DNA of 64,000 nucleotides from Tersicoccus sp. Bi-70 (GTDB lineage: Bacteria; Actinomycetota; Actinomycetes; Actinomycetales; Micrococcaceae). Below the pieces are notes generated by a model, which did no database searches, had not been told where the DNA came from, and was given only the letters and a program-made list of their open reading frames with translations. How positions within the stretch are numbered: position 1 is the first letter of the stretch; every line of letters begins with the position of its first letter. Position numbers and translations under genes: made by a program. The stretch lies in contig NZ_MIEU01000018.1 of NCBI RefSeq assembly GCF_001968825.1, positions 1 through 64,000 of the forward strand. Reading direction: 5' to 3'. This document shows positions 33,176 through 41,669 of the stretch, piece after piece.

Positions 33176-34114
33176 TCCAGTTCATCGACGAGCACCGGGC
33201 CCGGTTCGCCGGTCGAGCCGATCTGCCGGGTGCTCACCGAGCACGGCGTGCCGATCGCCCCGTCCGGGTTCTACGCCCTCAAGACACGTCCCGTCTCCGC
33301 ACGGGCGATCGCCGACACTGAGCTGGTCGTCCAGATCGAACGAGTGTTCTGGGACCGCAGCCTGGGGCGTGGGGTCAGCGGTGCCCGCGCGGTGTGGCGG
33401 CTGCTGGCCCGGGAGGGGATCACCGTGGCCCGGTGCACGGTCGAACGGCTCATGCGCCAGCAGGCGTTTCGCGGTGCCCGCCGGGGCAAGCAGTTCGTCA
33501 CCACCCGCCCGGACGCGTCATCCCCGCGGCCTCCGGACCATGTGCAGCGGGACTTCACCGCGGACCGGCCGAACCGGCTCTGGGTGGTCGACTTCACCTA
33601 CGTGCCGACGTGGTGGGGGATGGCGTTCACCGCGTTCGTCACTGACGTGCACTCCCGTCGGATCGTGGGATGGCGGACCATGGACCGGATGCCCACCGAC
33701 CTGCCCCTGGATGCCCTGGAGATGGCGCTCTGGGTGCGGGACCGGGCCGGTCAGGACGTCACCGGGCTGGTCCAGCACTCCGATGCCGGGTCGCAGTACA
33801 CGGCGCTGCGCTACGCCGAGCGGCTCGCAGACGTCGGCGCTGTCGCCTCGATCGGGACCGTCGACGACTCGTACGACAACGCCCTGGCCGAGTCGACGAT
33901 CGGGCTCTACAAGACCGAGTGTGTCAAGATCGACGGCCCGTTCCGCACCGCCGACCACCTCGAACTCGCCACGCTGTTCTGGGTGCACTGGTTCAACGAG
34001 AACCGGCTGCACTCATCGATCGGCTACCGCACGCCCATCGAGGCGGAGAACGACTACTACCGTCAGAACAATCCCCAGCACCACCCGGCGCTGGGAGAAC
34101 CCGCCCTCCACTAA
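33169..34114 (+). pseudogene. IS3 copy B transposase OrfB with N-terminal frameshift
   Basis: The expected OrfB start region reads VVVQFIDEHRARF in one frame (from 33169). It then jumps by one base at about 33205-33212 to VEPICRVLTEHGVPIAPSGF and continues intact to 34114. The DDE residues remain (WVVDFTYVPTW, HSDAGSQYTAL, DNALAESTIGLYKTE). Translation from GTG 33230 would give a 294-residue protein lacking about 20 N-terminal residues. Probably inactive. Confidence 0.75.
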
Positions 34115-34129
34115 ACCCGGGGCGGTTCA

Positions 34130-34704
34130 GCCTTCGCGGACTTTCCTGGTCAATGCGTCGGCGGCCACGAACGTGAACGGGCCGGCCTCGCCCAGGGGTC
34201 GGTGGCGGAACTGGTCGACGTGCTCGTCCAGCTCGGTGGCCATCCGGGAGACCCGCGACTTGGACAGGGCGTTGAGGCCGAGGGTCTTGACGAGCTTGGG
34301 AGTGCCTCCCGCTGCGATCAGCGCGAAGCGCGCAGCGGGGGAGGCATCCGCCGTGTCGAAACCCCGGCGAGGTAGCAGTCCGCCACGACGGTGATCAGCG
34401 CGGTCTCGGCCCGCTTGCGCCGCTCCAGCAGCCACCCCGGGAAGTACGTCCCGGAGCGCAGCTTCGGCACGGCCACGTCGATGGTCCCGACCCGGGTGTC
34501 CAGGTCCCGGTGCCGGTACCCGTTGCGCTGAGCGGTCCGCTCAGGGGACGGCCGACCCCACTCGGCTCCGACCACCGCGTCCGCGTCGGCGGAGAGCAGG
34601 GCGGTGATCATGGTCTGCAGCAGGTGGCGCATCCGGTTCGGGGACGCTTCGGACAGGGCTTCGCCGAGCAGGCCGGCAGGGTCGACAATATGGGCAGGGG
34701 TCAT
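34130..34704 (-). pseudogene. IS256-family transposase, N-terminal half only
   Basis: ATG at 34704 starts MTPAHIVDPAGLLGEALSEA; the IS256/mutator signature follows (QRNGYRHRDLDTRVGTIDVA, VPKLRSGTYFP, ITVVADCYLAGVSTRRM). A 44-bp palindrome then interrupts the frame. The sequence resumes one frame over as KLVKTLGLNALSKSRVSRMA and is cut at 34129 by IS3 copy B. The catalytic C-terminal half is absent. Confidence 0.85.
34303..34346. repeat. 44-bp palindromic insert in the IS256 transposase
   Basis: Arms TGCCTCCCGCTGCG (34303-34316) and the complement of TGCCTCCCCCGCTGCG (34331-34346) flank a 14-base centre. Relatives read STRRMDKLVK at this point, so the element is an insertion of about 44 net bases that shifts the frame. 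It resembles a REP-like or miniature palindromic element. Confidence 0.75.
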
Positions 34705-34861
34705 CGTGATGACTCCATTCGAGAGAGCTGTGGAAGGTGAACTCGAAGGATCACACGGTGGCCGCGCCCACGTCCGCAACGACGTCACGGCCCACCGCGC
34801 TACACCACTATGCGGGACTCAACTGAAACGTCACGGACTCACCGCGAACGGCGGGCCCCGA

Positions 34862-35148
34862 GTGCGTGTCGTCGGGAGCGACTACGACGGCACCGTGGCG
34901 GAGCACTTCACGAGTACGACAAGCGAGATCGCGCCCTCCAGTTCGCGGCGGAGCACGGCGTCTCGATCGATCACTGCTGTGCGATCGGTGATAGTCGGTC
35001 CGACCTTCCGCTGTTCGCCGCCGTGCCGACATCACTCGCTCTGATCGCCGGCGCCGCGGCTCGGGCGGCCGCGCCCGCTGCCGTTGACACGAAGGACCTG
35101 CGCGACGTCATCCCCTGGCTCGAGGCGTGGAAAGCCGCCCTCCACTGA
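34862..35148 (+). pseudogene. Decayed HAD-superfamily phosphatase
   Basis: From GTG 34862 one frame gives RVVGSDYDGTVAEHF, HAD motif I with its nucleophile Asp. At about 34910 the sequence moves to another frame (EYDKRDRALQFAAEHGVSID) and shows HAD motif IV (CAIGDSRSDLPLFAAV). The cap and motif II region expected between them is missing. It is thus an internally deleted, frameshifted remnant. It lies between the IS256 fragment and IS3 copy C. Confidence 0.7.
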
Positions 35149-35326
35149 CCTTGGGCGTTCATCGGCGCAGACGACCGGTAGCCGATCCCTGAGGTGTGTA
35201 CACACTTGATTCGCCTGTGGCAAGTTTGGCTGCTCAGTGCTCTTGTGACTGCGTACCGGGTCATCGGTTGTCAAGCGTCGGCTCTTCTGCTCGGGACTGC
35301 TGCACCGATAGGTGACAGTGGGGGTT

Positions 35327-36187
35327 TCATGCTGCGGGGGTGGCAGCGGTGTTGATGATGGTCTCGTATTCGAGGGGTGTCAATCGGCCGAGGCGGGCTT
35401 GTCGGCGGCGCCGGTGGTAGGTGGCTTCGATCCAGGTCACGATCGTGATCCGGAGCTGCTGCCGGGTGGCCCAGCGGCCTCGGTTGAGGACGTTCTTCTG
35501 CAGCAGGGCGAAGAAGGATTCCATGGCGGCGTTGTCCCCGGCGGCCCCGACGCGGCCCATGGATCCGACCAGGCCGTGGTGGTTCAGGGCGTGCACGAAA
35601 CGGCGCGATCGGAATTGAGACCCGCGGTCTGAGTGCACGATGCAGCCGGTGACATCCCCTCGGCGGGCGACCGCGTTCTGCAGGGCCCGGACGGCGAGCC
35701 GGGACTGCATCCGCTCGTCGATGGAGTAGCCCACGATCCGGCCCGAGCACGCGTCCTTGATAGCACAGAGGTACAGCTTGCCCTCCGCGGTGGCGTGCTC
35801 GGTGATGTCGGTCAGCCACAGCTGATTCGGTCGCTCGGCGGTGAATTCGCGTTGGACGAGGTCATCGTGGACCGGCAGGCCCGGCCGCTTGCCGTTCTTG
35901 CCGCGTTTCTTGCCGAACGCGGACCACCAGGCGTTGTCCGAGCAGATCCGCCACGCCGTCCGTTCACACATCACCTGGCCGGCGGTGGCGGCTTCTGCGG
36001 CGAGGAACCGGTATCCGAACTCGGGGTCGTCCCGGTGGGCGTCGACCAGGGCGTTCGCCCGGTACGCCGCGGCGAGATCGGTGTCGGTGATCTGCTGTTT
36101 GAGCCACCGGTAGTACGGGGCTCGGGTGAGCTTGAGGACCCGCAAGGACACCGCGACCGGGATCCGGTCAGCGGCGAGCTCGGTCAC
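35327..36187 (-). CDS. IS3 copy C transposase OrfB
   Basis: The 286-residue catalytic half has an N-terminal helical region (VAVSLRVLKLTRAPYYRWLK) and the DDE core: LWLTDITEHATAEGKLYLCA (first Asp), IVHSDRGSQFRSRRF (second Asp), GDNAAMESFFALLQKNVLN (Glu). It appears intact. It overlaps orfA by four bases, fitting frameshift-controlled fusion. Confidence 0.9.
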   Translation of the reverse strand: MTELAADRIPVAVSLRVLKLTRAPYYRWLKQQITDTDLAAAYRANALVDAHRDDPEFGYRFLAAEAATAGQVMCERTAWRICSDNAWWSAFGKKRGKNGKRPGLPVHDDLVQREFTAERPNQLWLTDITEHATAEGKLYLCAIKDACSGRIVGYSIDERMQSRLAVRALQNAVARRGDVTGCIVHSDRGSQFRSRRFVHALNHHGLVGSMGRVGAAGDNAAMESFFALLQKNVLNRGRWATRQQLRITIVTWIEATYHRRRRQARLGRLTPLEYETIINTAATPAA

Positions 36188-36492
36188 GAGCGGGTAGAAC
36201 CTTTTCCCGGCAGGTTCGCCTGGGACAGGTACGCCGCAGCCCGGCGCAGCACCTCGTTCTCCTGCTCGAGCAGCCGGTTACGGCGGCGAAGCTCACGCAG
36301 CTCGGTCGACTCCTCGCGGGTCTTCCCGGGCCGGGCACCGTCCTCGACATCGGCCTGACGCATCCAGTTCGTCAGACAGGACTCGGAGATCCCGAAGTCC
36401 TTGGCGATCTCGGCGAGCTTCTGACCGGGCTCACGGCTCCGCGCGACACGAACCACATCGTCGCGGAACTCCTGGGGATAGGGAGCGGGCAT
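36184..36492 (-). CDS. IS3 copy C transposase OrfA
   Basis: The 102-residue DNA-binding half has a helix-turn-helix (PQEFRDDVVRVARSREPGQK, LAEIAKDFGISESCLTNWM) and a leucine-zipper-like end (LRRRNRLLEQENEVLRRAAA). ATG at 36492 is chosen because relatives start MPAPYPQEF; an in-frame upstream start has no support. It appears intact, so copy C is the IS most likely still active. Confidence 0.88.
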   Translation of the reverse strand: MPAPYPQEFRDDVVRVARSREPGQKLAEIAKDFGISESCLTNWMRQADVEDGARPGKTREESTELRELRRRNRLLEQENEVLRRAAAYLSQANLPGKGSTRS

Positions 36493-36563
36493 GGTGCACA
36501 TCCTTCCCTGCAACGCCACACGACGCCACAGACGAGGTGTCACCTATCGGTGCACCAGTCCCC

Positions 36564-39218
36564 TCAGGTAGCCGCAACGATCAGTTTGATCGCCGCGGCA
36601 AGGTATTCCGCGGACGCGCCGACGCCGTTCTCGGCAACTTGTGCAGGAGTTCCAGCGGCGACGACTGCGCCGCCATCATCGCCGGCGCCGGGTCCGAGGT
36701 CGATGACGTAGTCGGCTGCTGCCACCACCCGCATGTCAAGTTCCACCGCGACGACGGTGTTTCCTGCGTCGACGAGGGTTTGCAGATGCGTCACGAGCCG
36801 GTCAGCGTCAGCGCAGTGCAGGCCCGACGTTGGTTCGTCGAGAACATACAAGGTGTCCCCTCGTTGTGCGCGCTGTAGCTCGCTTGCGAGCTTCACGCGT
36901 TGTGCCTCACCTCCAGAGAGCTCGGTTGCCGGTTGTCCGAGTCGCAAGTATCCGAGACCCACGTCTGACAGTGCAGCTAGTGAGCGGGTGATGTCGTCTT
37001 CACCGTCAAAGAACGGGTGGGCTTCCTCAACGCTCATCGCGAGCACGTCAGCGATGGTGCGCTCCCGCCAAGTGATCTCGAGGGTCGAGGCTTTGTACCG
37101 GGTCCCGTGACAGTCGGGGCATTCGGTGTACACGGATGGGAGGAAGAGTAGCTCGACCATCACGGACCCTTCGCCCTCACAGGTGGGGCAGCGGCCGCCG
37201 GAGACATTGAAGGAGAACCGGCCGGGCTTGTACCCACGCGAGCGAGCCTCGGGCGTCTCAGCGAAGCGTCGACGGACGTGGTCGAACAAGCCCGTATATG
37301 TTGCAACGTTCGATCGGGGGGTCCGGCCAATGGGTCGTTGATCGATGTTGACAACCCGCCGGACCCCCTCGAGAGAGCCGTCGAGGACACCGTCGAGCCG
37401 CTCTGGGGTATCGGCAAGGAGCAGCTCGTCGCCGGTCGATTCGTCCTCCGCCGGAATGCTGTCACCGAGGCGGTCGCCGACGAGAGCCGGGAGCGCCTGG
37501 CTGACCAAGCTCGACTTGCCGGAACCCGAGACTCCGGTGACCGCGGTGAAAACACCCAGGGGAATGTCGATGGAGACGCCGTGCAGGTTGTTACGAGTCA
37601 CGTCCTTCAAGTGGAGCCACCCGCGCGGGTCGCGAGGGGTGTGCGGGGGCAGTCCACTGCCACCGAAGAGGTAGCCGCGTGTCACTGAGTCCTTGACGTC
37701 GGCAAGCCCATCGGTAGGGCCGCTGTAGAGAACGCGGCCGCCATGCTCGCCCGCGCCGGGGCCGATGTCCACGAGCCAGTCCGCGTGCCGCATGACATCG
37801 ACGGAGTGTTCGACGACGAACAGGCTGTTTCCGCTTCTCTTGAGCCCGTCGAGGATCTTCAGGAGCGCTGTCACGTCTTGTGGGTGAAGGCCTGCGGATG
37901 GTTCATCGAGGACATAGACGACGCCGAACAGGTCGGAGCTGAGCTGTGTGGCGAGCCTGATTCGTTGCAACTCGCCACCCGACAGGGTCGGAGTGGTTCG
38001 ACTTAACGACAGATACCCGAGGCCAAGATCGGTCAGTGGGCGGAGTCGCTCGATCAGCCCGGAAGCGAGCCGGGACGCAGCGGCGCGCTTCTCCGGCGAA
38101 CGGTTTGCGGTGCGGCGCACATCGGGTGCGGCGGCGTGCGCGGACCCTCCGGCGGCGATGCGCTGCTCCGTGGCTGCGCGGCGGGAATTGGCATGCAGCA
38201 CAGCACCATTCGGAACGGTCTCGGCCTGTTGCGCTCCCGCAACCACGTCGGAGAGCATGTCAGCAAGCGCTCGAAGCGGCAACTGCGAGAACTCCGCGAT
38301 GTCCAGGCCCTCGAACGTGACCGAGAGCGCTTCAGGCTTCAGCCGCTTCCCGTGACAGACCGGGCATAGGGCAGCGTCGAGGTACTGCGCGACGCGGCGC
38401 TTCATCGACGCGCTCTTCGAGTTCGCGAATGTGTCCAACACATACCGGCGGGCTCCGACGAAGGTGCCCGAGTAGCTCGGCTCGACCCCGGCCTTGGTCG
38501 CGGCGCGAGCCTCAGCAAGCGTCAACCGGGAGTGGACCGGAACGAACGGGGTCTCATCCGTGTAAAGGATCCAGTCCCGGTCTTTTCGTGGCAGATCTTT
38601 CCATGGCACGTCAACGTCATAGCCGAGGGCCACCAACACGTCGCGGAGCTGGTGTCCGTGCCATGCCGTCGGCCAGGACGCGATCGCGCGCTCCCGGATC
38701 GTGAGCGACGGATCCGGCACCATCCGCTCCTCGGGCACCGCGTAGACACGACCAATGCCGTGACACTCCGGGCAGGCCCCCTGCACCGTGTTAGCAGAAA
38801 AATCCTCCGCGTAGAGCATCGGCTGCCCATCCGGATAGTCCCCGGCGCGGGAGTACAGCATCCGCACGAGACTGGACACCGTGGTGATGCTTCCCACCGT
38901 GGACCGGGCACTGCGTCCTCCACGTTGCTGCTGCAACGCCACGGCCGGCGGCATCCCGGTGATGGAGTCAACATCGGGAACGCCCGCCTGGTCGATCAGA
39001 CGGCGAGCGTACGGCGCCACCGACTCCAGATACCGTCGCTGCGACTCCGCGTACAGCGTCCCAAACGCCAACGATGACTTCCCGGAACCCGACACACCCG
39101 TGAACACCACTAACGAGTCCCGCGGAACGGAGAGGTCCACATCCCGCAGGTTGTGCTCCCGGGCACCCGAGACCCGAACCTGCGCGTCGGCGACGGGTGA
39201 AGGATCAGACGAAGTCAT
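36564..39218 (-). CDS. UvrA2-type excinuclease-like ABC ATPase
   Basis: This is a class II UvrA-like protein, a family linked to DNA-damage tolerance or drug resistance rather than to core repair. The 884-residue protein has two ABC modules with Walker A GVSGSGKSSLAFG and GVSGSGKSSLVSQ, two LSGGE signatures, and zinc-binding Cys sets (CPECHGIG, CPVCHGKR, CPTCEGEG with CPDCHGTR). It is shorter than UvrA (about 950), consistent with lack of the UvrB-binding domain. Codon use looks less GC-biased than in the flagellar genes. A remnant of a related gene lies at 39.7-39.9 kb. Confidence 0.88.
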   Translation of the reverse strand: MTSSDPSPVADAQVRVSGAREHNLRDVDLSVPRDSLVVFTGVSGSGKSSLAFGTLYAESQRRYLESVAPYARRLIDQAGVPDVDSITGMPPAVALQQQRGGRSARSTVGSITTVSSLVRMLYSRAGDYPDGQPMLYAEDFSANTVQGACPECHGIGRVYAVPEERMVPDPSLTIRERAIASWPTAWHGHQLRDVLVALGYDVDVPWKDLPRKDRDWILYTDETPFVPVHSRLTLAEARAATKAGVEPSYSGTFVGARRYVLDTFANSKSASMKRRVAQYLDAALCPVCHGKRLKPEALSVTFEGLDIAEFSQLPLRALADMLSDVVAGAQQAETVPNGAVLHANSRRAATEQRIAAGGSAHAAAPDVRRTANRSPEKRAAASRLASGLIERLRPLTDLGLGYLSLSRTTPTLSGGELQRIRLATQLSSDLFGVVYVLDEPSAGLHPQDVTALLKILDGLKRSGNSLFVVEHSVDVMRHADWLVDIGPGAGEHGGRVLYSGPTDGLADVKDSVTRGYLFGGSGLPPHTPRDPRGWLHLKDVTRNNLHGVSIDIPLGVFTAVTGVSGSGKSSLVSQALPALVGDRLGDSIPAEDESTGDELLLADTPERLDGVLDGSLEGVRRVVNIDQRPIGRTPRSNVATYTGLFDHVRRRFAETPEARSRGYKPGRFSFNVSGGRCPTCEGEGSVMVELLFLPSVYTECPDCHGTRYKASTLEITWRERTIADVLAMSVEEAHPFFDGEDDITRSLAALSDVGLGYLRLGQPATELSGGEAQRVKLASELQRAQRGDTLYVLDEPTSGLHCADADRLVTHLQTLVDAGNTVVAVELDMRVVAAADYVIDLGPGAGDDGGAVVAAGTPAQVAENGVGASAEYLAAAIKLIVAAT

Positions 39219-39268
39219 GACCGGATCGTACGGGACTGCGCGAGCGAGGTCTGACCGTCCTCACAGAG

Positions 39269-39697
39269 ATGTACGCACAGATGGACAAGTACTACGGCTT
39301 TCTCGAGAGCACGCCACTCAACGCCGCGGACCGTGCAAGCCTCGTCGATCAGCGACGGTGGCTGACCGAACGCCGTGGTGATGTGACCTCAATCCGAACT
39401 ACAACGGCGACGCTCAACCTCACTGAGATCATCGGCGCCGCAGCTGACCACGCGTTCCTGGACCGGACGTCGCGCGACGCCGCCCGGCGGTTGTGGCGTG
39501 AGATGAGCGCTGACGCTCACGTTCTTGGTTGGTCGCTCTTCCAGCGGACAAACTTCGTACCGGCTGAGCGACGCACGGGTGTGGGCGAGGGAAAAGCTCC
39601 AGGAAGTCTGGAGCACGTCGCGGAACCGTTCCTAGCGTCGTACCGACGATTGAAGTGTGGGTGGTCGTTGTTCGACCGCCGCTGCGAGGAACCCTAA
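39269..39697 (+). CDS. Hypothetical protein
   Basis: A 142-residue frame from ATG 39269 reads MYAQMDKYYGFLESTPLNAA and appears mostly helical and charged. I see no signal peptide, membrane segment or known motif. It is divergent from the UvrA2-like gene and directly precedes a UvrA remnant. It may be the 3' part of a larger protein cut by rearrangement. Confidence 0.45.
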   Translation: MYAQMDKYYGFLESTPLNAADRASLVDQRRWLTERRGDVTSIRTTTATLNLTEIIGAAADHAFLDRTSRDAARRLWREMSADAHVLGWSLFQRTNFVPAERRTGVGEGKAPGSLEHVAEPFLASYRRLKCGWSLFDRRCEEP

Positions 39698-39704
39698 CCA
39701 GGAC

Positions 39705-39929
39705 GAATCCCTGCTCGATGCGGGCAACACGGCCGTCGCCGCGGAGCTGGACACGCGCGTTATCGCGGTGGCCGATCACGTGATCGATCTTGAACCCGGC
39801 GCGGGCGACGCCAGCGGGACCGTGGTTGCAGCTGGTACGCCCGCCCACGTCGCGGACAAGGGCGTCGGTGCTTCCGCGGGCTACCTCACCGCCGCACTGC
39901 AGGCAGCCAACACCGCGGCCCCAATGTGA
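39705..39929 (+). pseudogene. C-terminal remnant of a UvrA2-like gene
   Basis: About 70 residues (LLDAGNTAVAAELDTRVIAV, then VIDLEPGAGDASGTVVAAG and VGASAGYLTAAL) match the last 70 residues of the UvrA2-like protein at 36564, with many substitutions and opposite orientation. It has no start and no Walker A. The divergence suggests a remnant of a separate homologue rather than a fresh duplication. Confidence 0.75.
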
Positions 39930-39983
39930 CGAGCGTGCCGCTGTGCGATGTGAGAATCGGACCGCGGCACGCTCGACGAGGTC

Positions 39984-40057
39984 GTGGTCTCAGGCGGGGA
40001 GCTTAGAGGCCAGGACGTCCAATTTCTCGATCGTAGGCTCGCTGAACAGTTTGCCGG
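39984..40057 (-). repeat. 74-bp duplicate of the 3' end of the ABM monooxygenase gene
   Basis: This segment matches 41361-41434 with three substitutions in 74 bases. On the minus strand it still encodes GKLFSEPTIEKLDVLASKLP and the stop codon. The two copies are in direct orientation and flank the FAD oxidoreductase gene. Confidence 0.85.
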
Positions 40058-40094
40058 CCAGAATCGCGGGTCCCCCGCGATTGGGAGACACGCC

Positions 40095-41225
40095 CTAGCT
40101 CTGGGCCTCGCCGAGGCGCGCTTCGGGCGTGAGCTCGGTGCGGAGACCGCCGCCGGTCGCAGCCTGGGCAAGAGCGCGACCCAGCGCAGGTGCCTGCTTG
40201 AACAAATTGTGACCAGCCAAAAAAAGGACAGAGCCTGCCTCCCACACGGCCACGCCGTCCTCACTCCACGGGAGGTCGGTCACCCAGCAGTGAAGGAAGT
40301 CGCGCGGCTCTGGGTGGAGACCGGGCAGCGCCCGTGTCACGTATTCGCGTGCGCGTCCGTCCAGCGATCGAATCGCCGCCGGGTCGATGAAAGTTCCGTC
40401 GTCGCGGACGCCGACGGTGTCGCTGAGTCCGACCGAATAGCTGCTGTTACCCGGTAGCGGCGTCGCGTAGACGCCGACCTCGCCGAAGACGCCGCTACTG
40501 TCCTGCAGGCACGCGACTCGTGCCGGGGCGGCGGCTATCACGTCGAAGGTCAGCCGGACGTGTGCGGCAAGGCGAACCGGCAGCGACAGGCCGACGCTGC
40601 GTGCCAGACGGGCGGTTTCGCGGCCGGCGCAAACGACCACCTTGGAGTAGACAGCCCGGTCGGTGACGCTGCGCACCTCGACCGTCCCGTCGGCGCGGGG
40701 ATCGATGGAGATGACCTCACCGGTGGTGACCGCATCTGCGAGGGCACCCGTGAGTGCCGTGATTGCGGCGCGGGTGCGGATCGCGCCGCCCGACTCGTCG
40801 AGCACCGCTGGCCCCGAATACCCAGCGAGCAGCGGCATCCGCTGGGCGACCTCGGCCGCGTCGATCTCGTGCGCTTCCACGCCGCCGACCTGGTCGAGCA
40901 CCCGCAGCCGCGCCAGGGCGCTGTCTCCGATCGCCAGGACACCGTCTGATGAGACCAGCTCGACGTCGAAGTGTTCGGCCCACTCATCCCACACCCTACG
41001 GCTTTCGCGCGCGAAAGCGACGAGTCGCGGGTCGTCGTGAGCGTGCCGGAAGATCCGCGACTCGCCTGCGGACTGACCCGCCCCGGGCAGACCAGCCTCA
41101 TACAAGCGCACCGGCACGCCCTGCTCCCGCAGCGCGTACGCCGTCGACAGACCGACGATCCCGCCCCCGATCACTGCTACCTCGGGGGCACGCGTCGTGG
41201 CAACGCCGTCGTCAGTTCCTGTCAT
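40095..41225 (-). CDS. FAD-dependent oxidoreductase of the sarcosine oxidase (DAO) family
   Basis: This flavoenzyme probably oxidises an N-methyl or secondary amino acid such as sarcosine. The 376-residue protein has an N-terminal dinucleotide fold (VAVIGGGIVGLSTAYALREQ), ESRIFRHAHDDPRLVAFA typical of MSOX-like enzymes, and a C-terminal LAGHNLFKQAPALGRALAQA where the usual motif is GHGFK; the covalent-flavin Cys of MSOX is not evident there. ATG at 41225. It lies between direct copies of the ABM gene 3' end. Confidence 0.82.
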   Translation of the reverse strand: MTGTDDGVATTRAPEVAVIGGGIVGLSTAYALREQGVPVRLYEAGLPGAGQSAGESRIFRHAHDDPRLVAFARESRRVWDEWAEHFDVELVSSDGVLAIGDSALARLRVLDQVGGVEAHEIDAAEVAQRMPLLAGYSGPAVLDESGGAIRTRAAITALTGALADAVTTGEVISIDPRADGTVEVRSVTDRAVYSKVVVCAGRETARLARSVGLSLPVRLAAHVRLTFDVIAAAPARVACLQDSSGVFGEVGVYATPLPGNSSYSVGLSDTVGVRDDGTFIDPAAIRSLDGRAREYVTRALPGLHPEPRDFLHCWVTDLPWSEDGVAVWEAGSVLFLAGHNLFKQAPALGRALAQAATGGGLRTELTPEARLGEAQS

Positions 41226-41366
41226 CGCGGTTCCCCGATCTGTTGGTGATTAGCGATAGGGCGCAAAAAAAGGGACCGCTGCCACGACGTCAGCGGGCTG
41301 TGTAAGCCCGAAGTCACCGCGCGCAGCGACCCCTCCTTTCTGTGCCAGTACTCCCGGTCTGTGGTC

Positions 41367-41669
41367 TCAGGCGGGGAGCTTCGAGGCCAGGACGTCCAAC
41401 TTCTCGATCGTCGGCTCGCTGAACAGTTTGCCGGTCTGCTCGCCGAGAGCGGTCGCAACCGCGCCAGACAGGTGCGCGTCGCGGCCGGCGTCATCGGGGA
41501 ACACGTCGAAGATCCCGAAGGAGGACGGGCCGAGACGGATCGCGAACCACGCGACGGTGGCCGGTTCCTCCTCGACGAGTCCTCGCCCGATGCCGAGGAA
41601 TTCCTGGACCTCGTCTTCCTTGCCGGGCAGGGCCTCCAGCCTGACAAGCAGTCCCTTCGTCACGCTCAT
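41367..41669 (-). CDS. Antibiotic biosynthesis monooxygenase (ABM) domain protein
   Basis: A 100-residue ferredoxin-like ABM protein, related to quinol monooxygenases such as YgiN. It reads LLVRLEALPGKEDEVQEFLG and WFAIRLGPSSFGIFDVFPDD, the typical pattern. ATG at 41669 overlaps the stop of the PfpI-like gene, so it is coupled to it. Likely detoxifies quinones or reactive electrophiles (inference). Confidence 0.85.
   Translation of the reverse strand: MSVTKGLLVRLEALPGKEDEVQEFLGIGRGLVEEEPATVAWFAIRLGPSSFGIFDVFPDDAGRDAHLSGAVATALGEQTGKLFSEPTIEKLDVLASKLPA

Larger units (their letters stand above)
32797..34129 (+). mobile_element. IS3-family insertion sequence, copy B
   Basis: A 1333-bp element with terminal inverted repeats starting TGAACCGCCCCGGGT (32797) and ending in the complement at 34129. 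The repeats extend about 26 bp with a few mismatches. It carries orfA and a frameshifted orfB. Flanks (AGG left, GCC right) show no target duplication. Its right end truncates an IS256-type transposase. Orientation is the same as copy A. Confidence 0.85.
35293..36563 (-). mobile_element. IS3-family insertion sequence, copy C
   Basis: An element of about 1.27 kb with 25-bp terminal repeats differing at one position (GGGACTGSTGCACCGATAGG type; 35293 onward and 36563 backward). It carries intact orfA and orfB on the minus strand. It differs from copies A and B. Its right end stops one base before the stop codon of the UvrA-like gene, which is left complete. No clear target duplication is visible. 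Confidence 0.85.

Noticed and set aside
39016-39240. Possible divergent promoter signature of mobile origin above the UvrA2-like gene
   Set aside because: No repeat, operator or sigma motif could be defined by eye.
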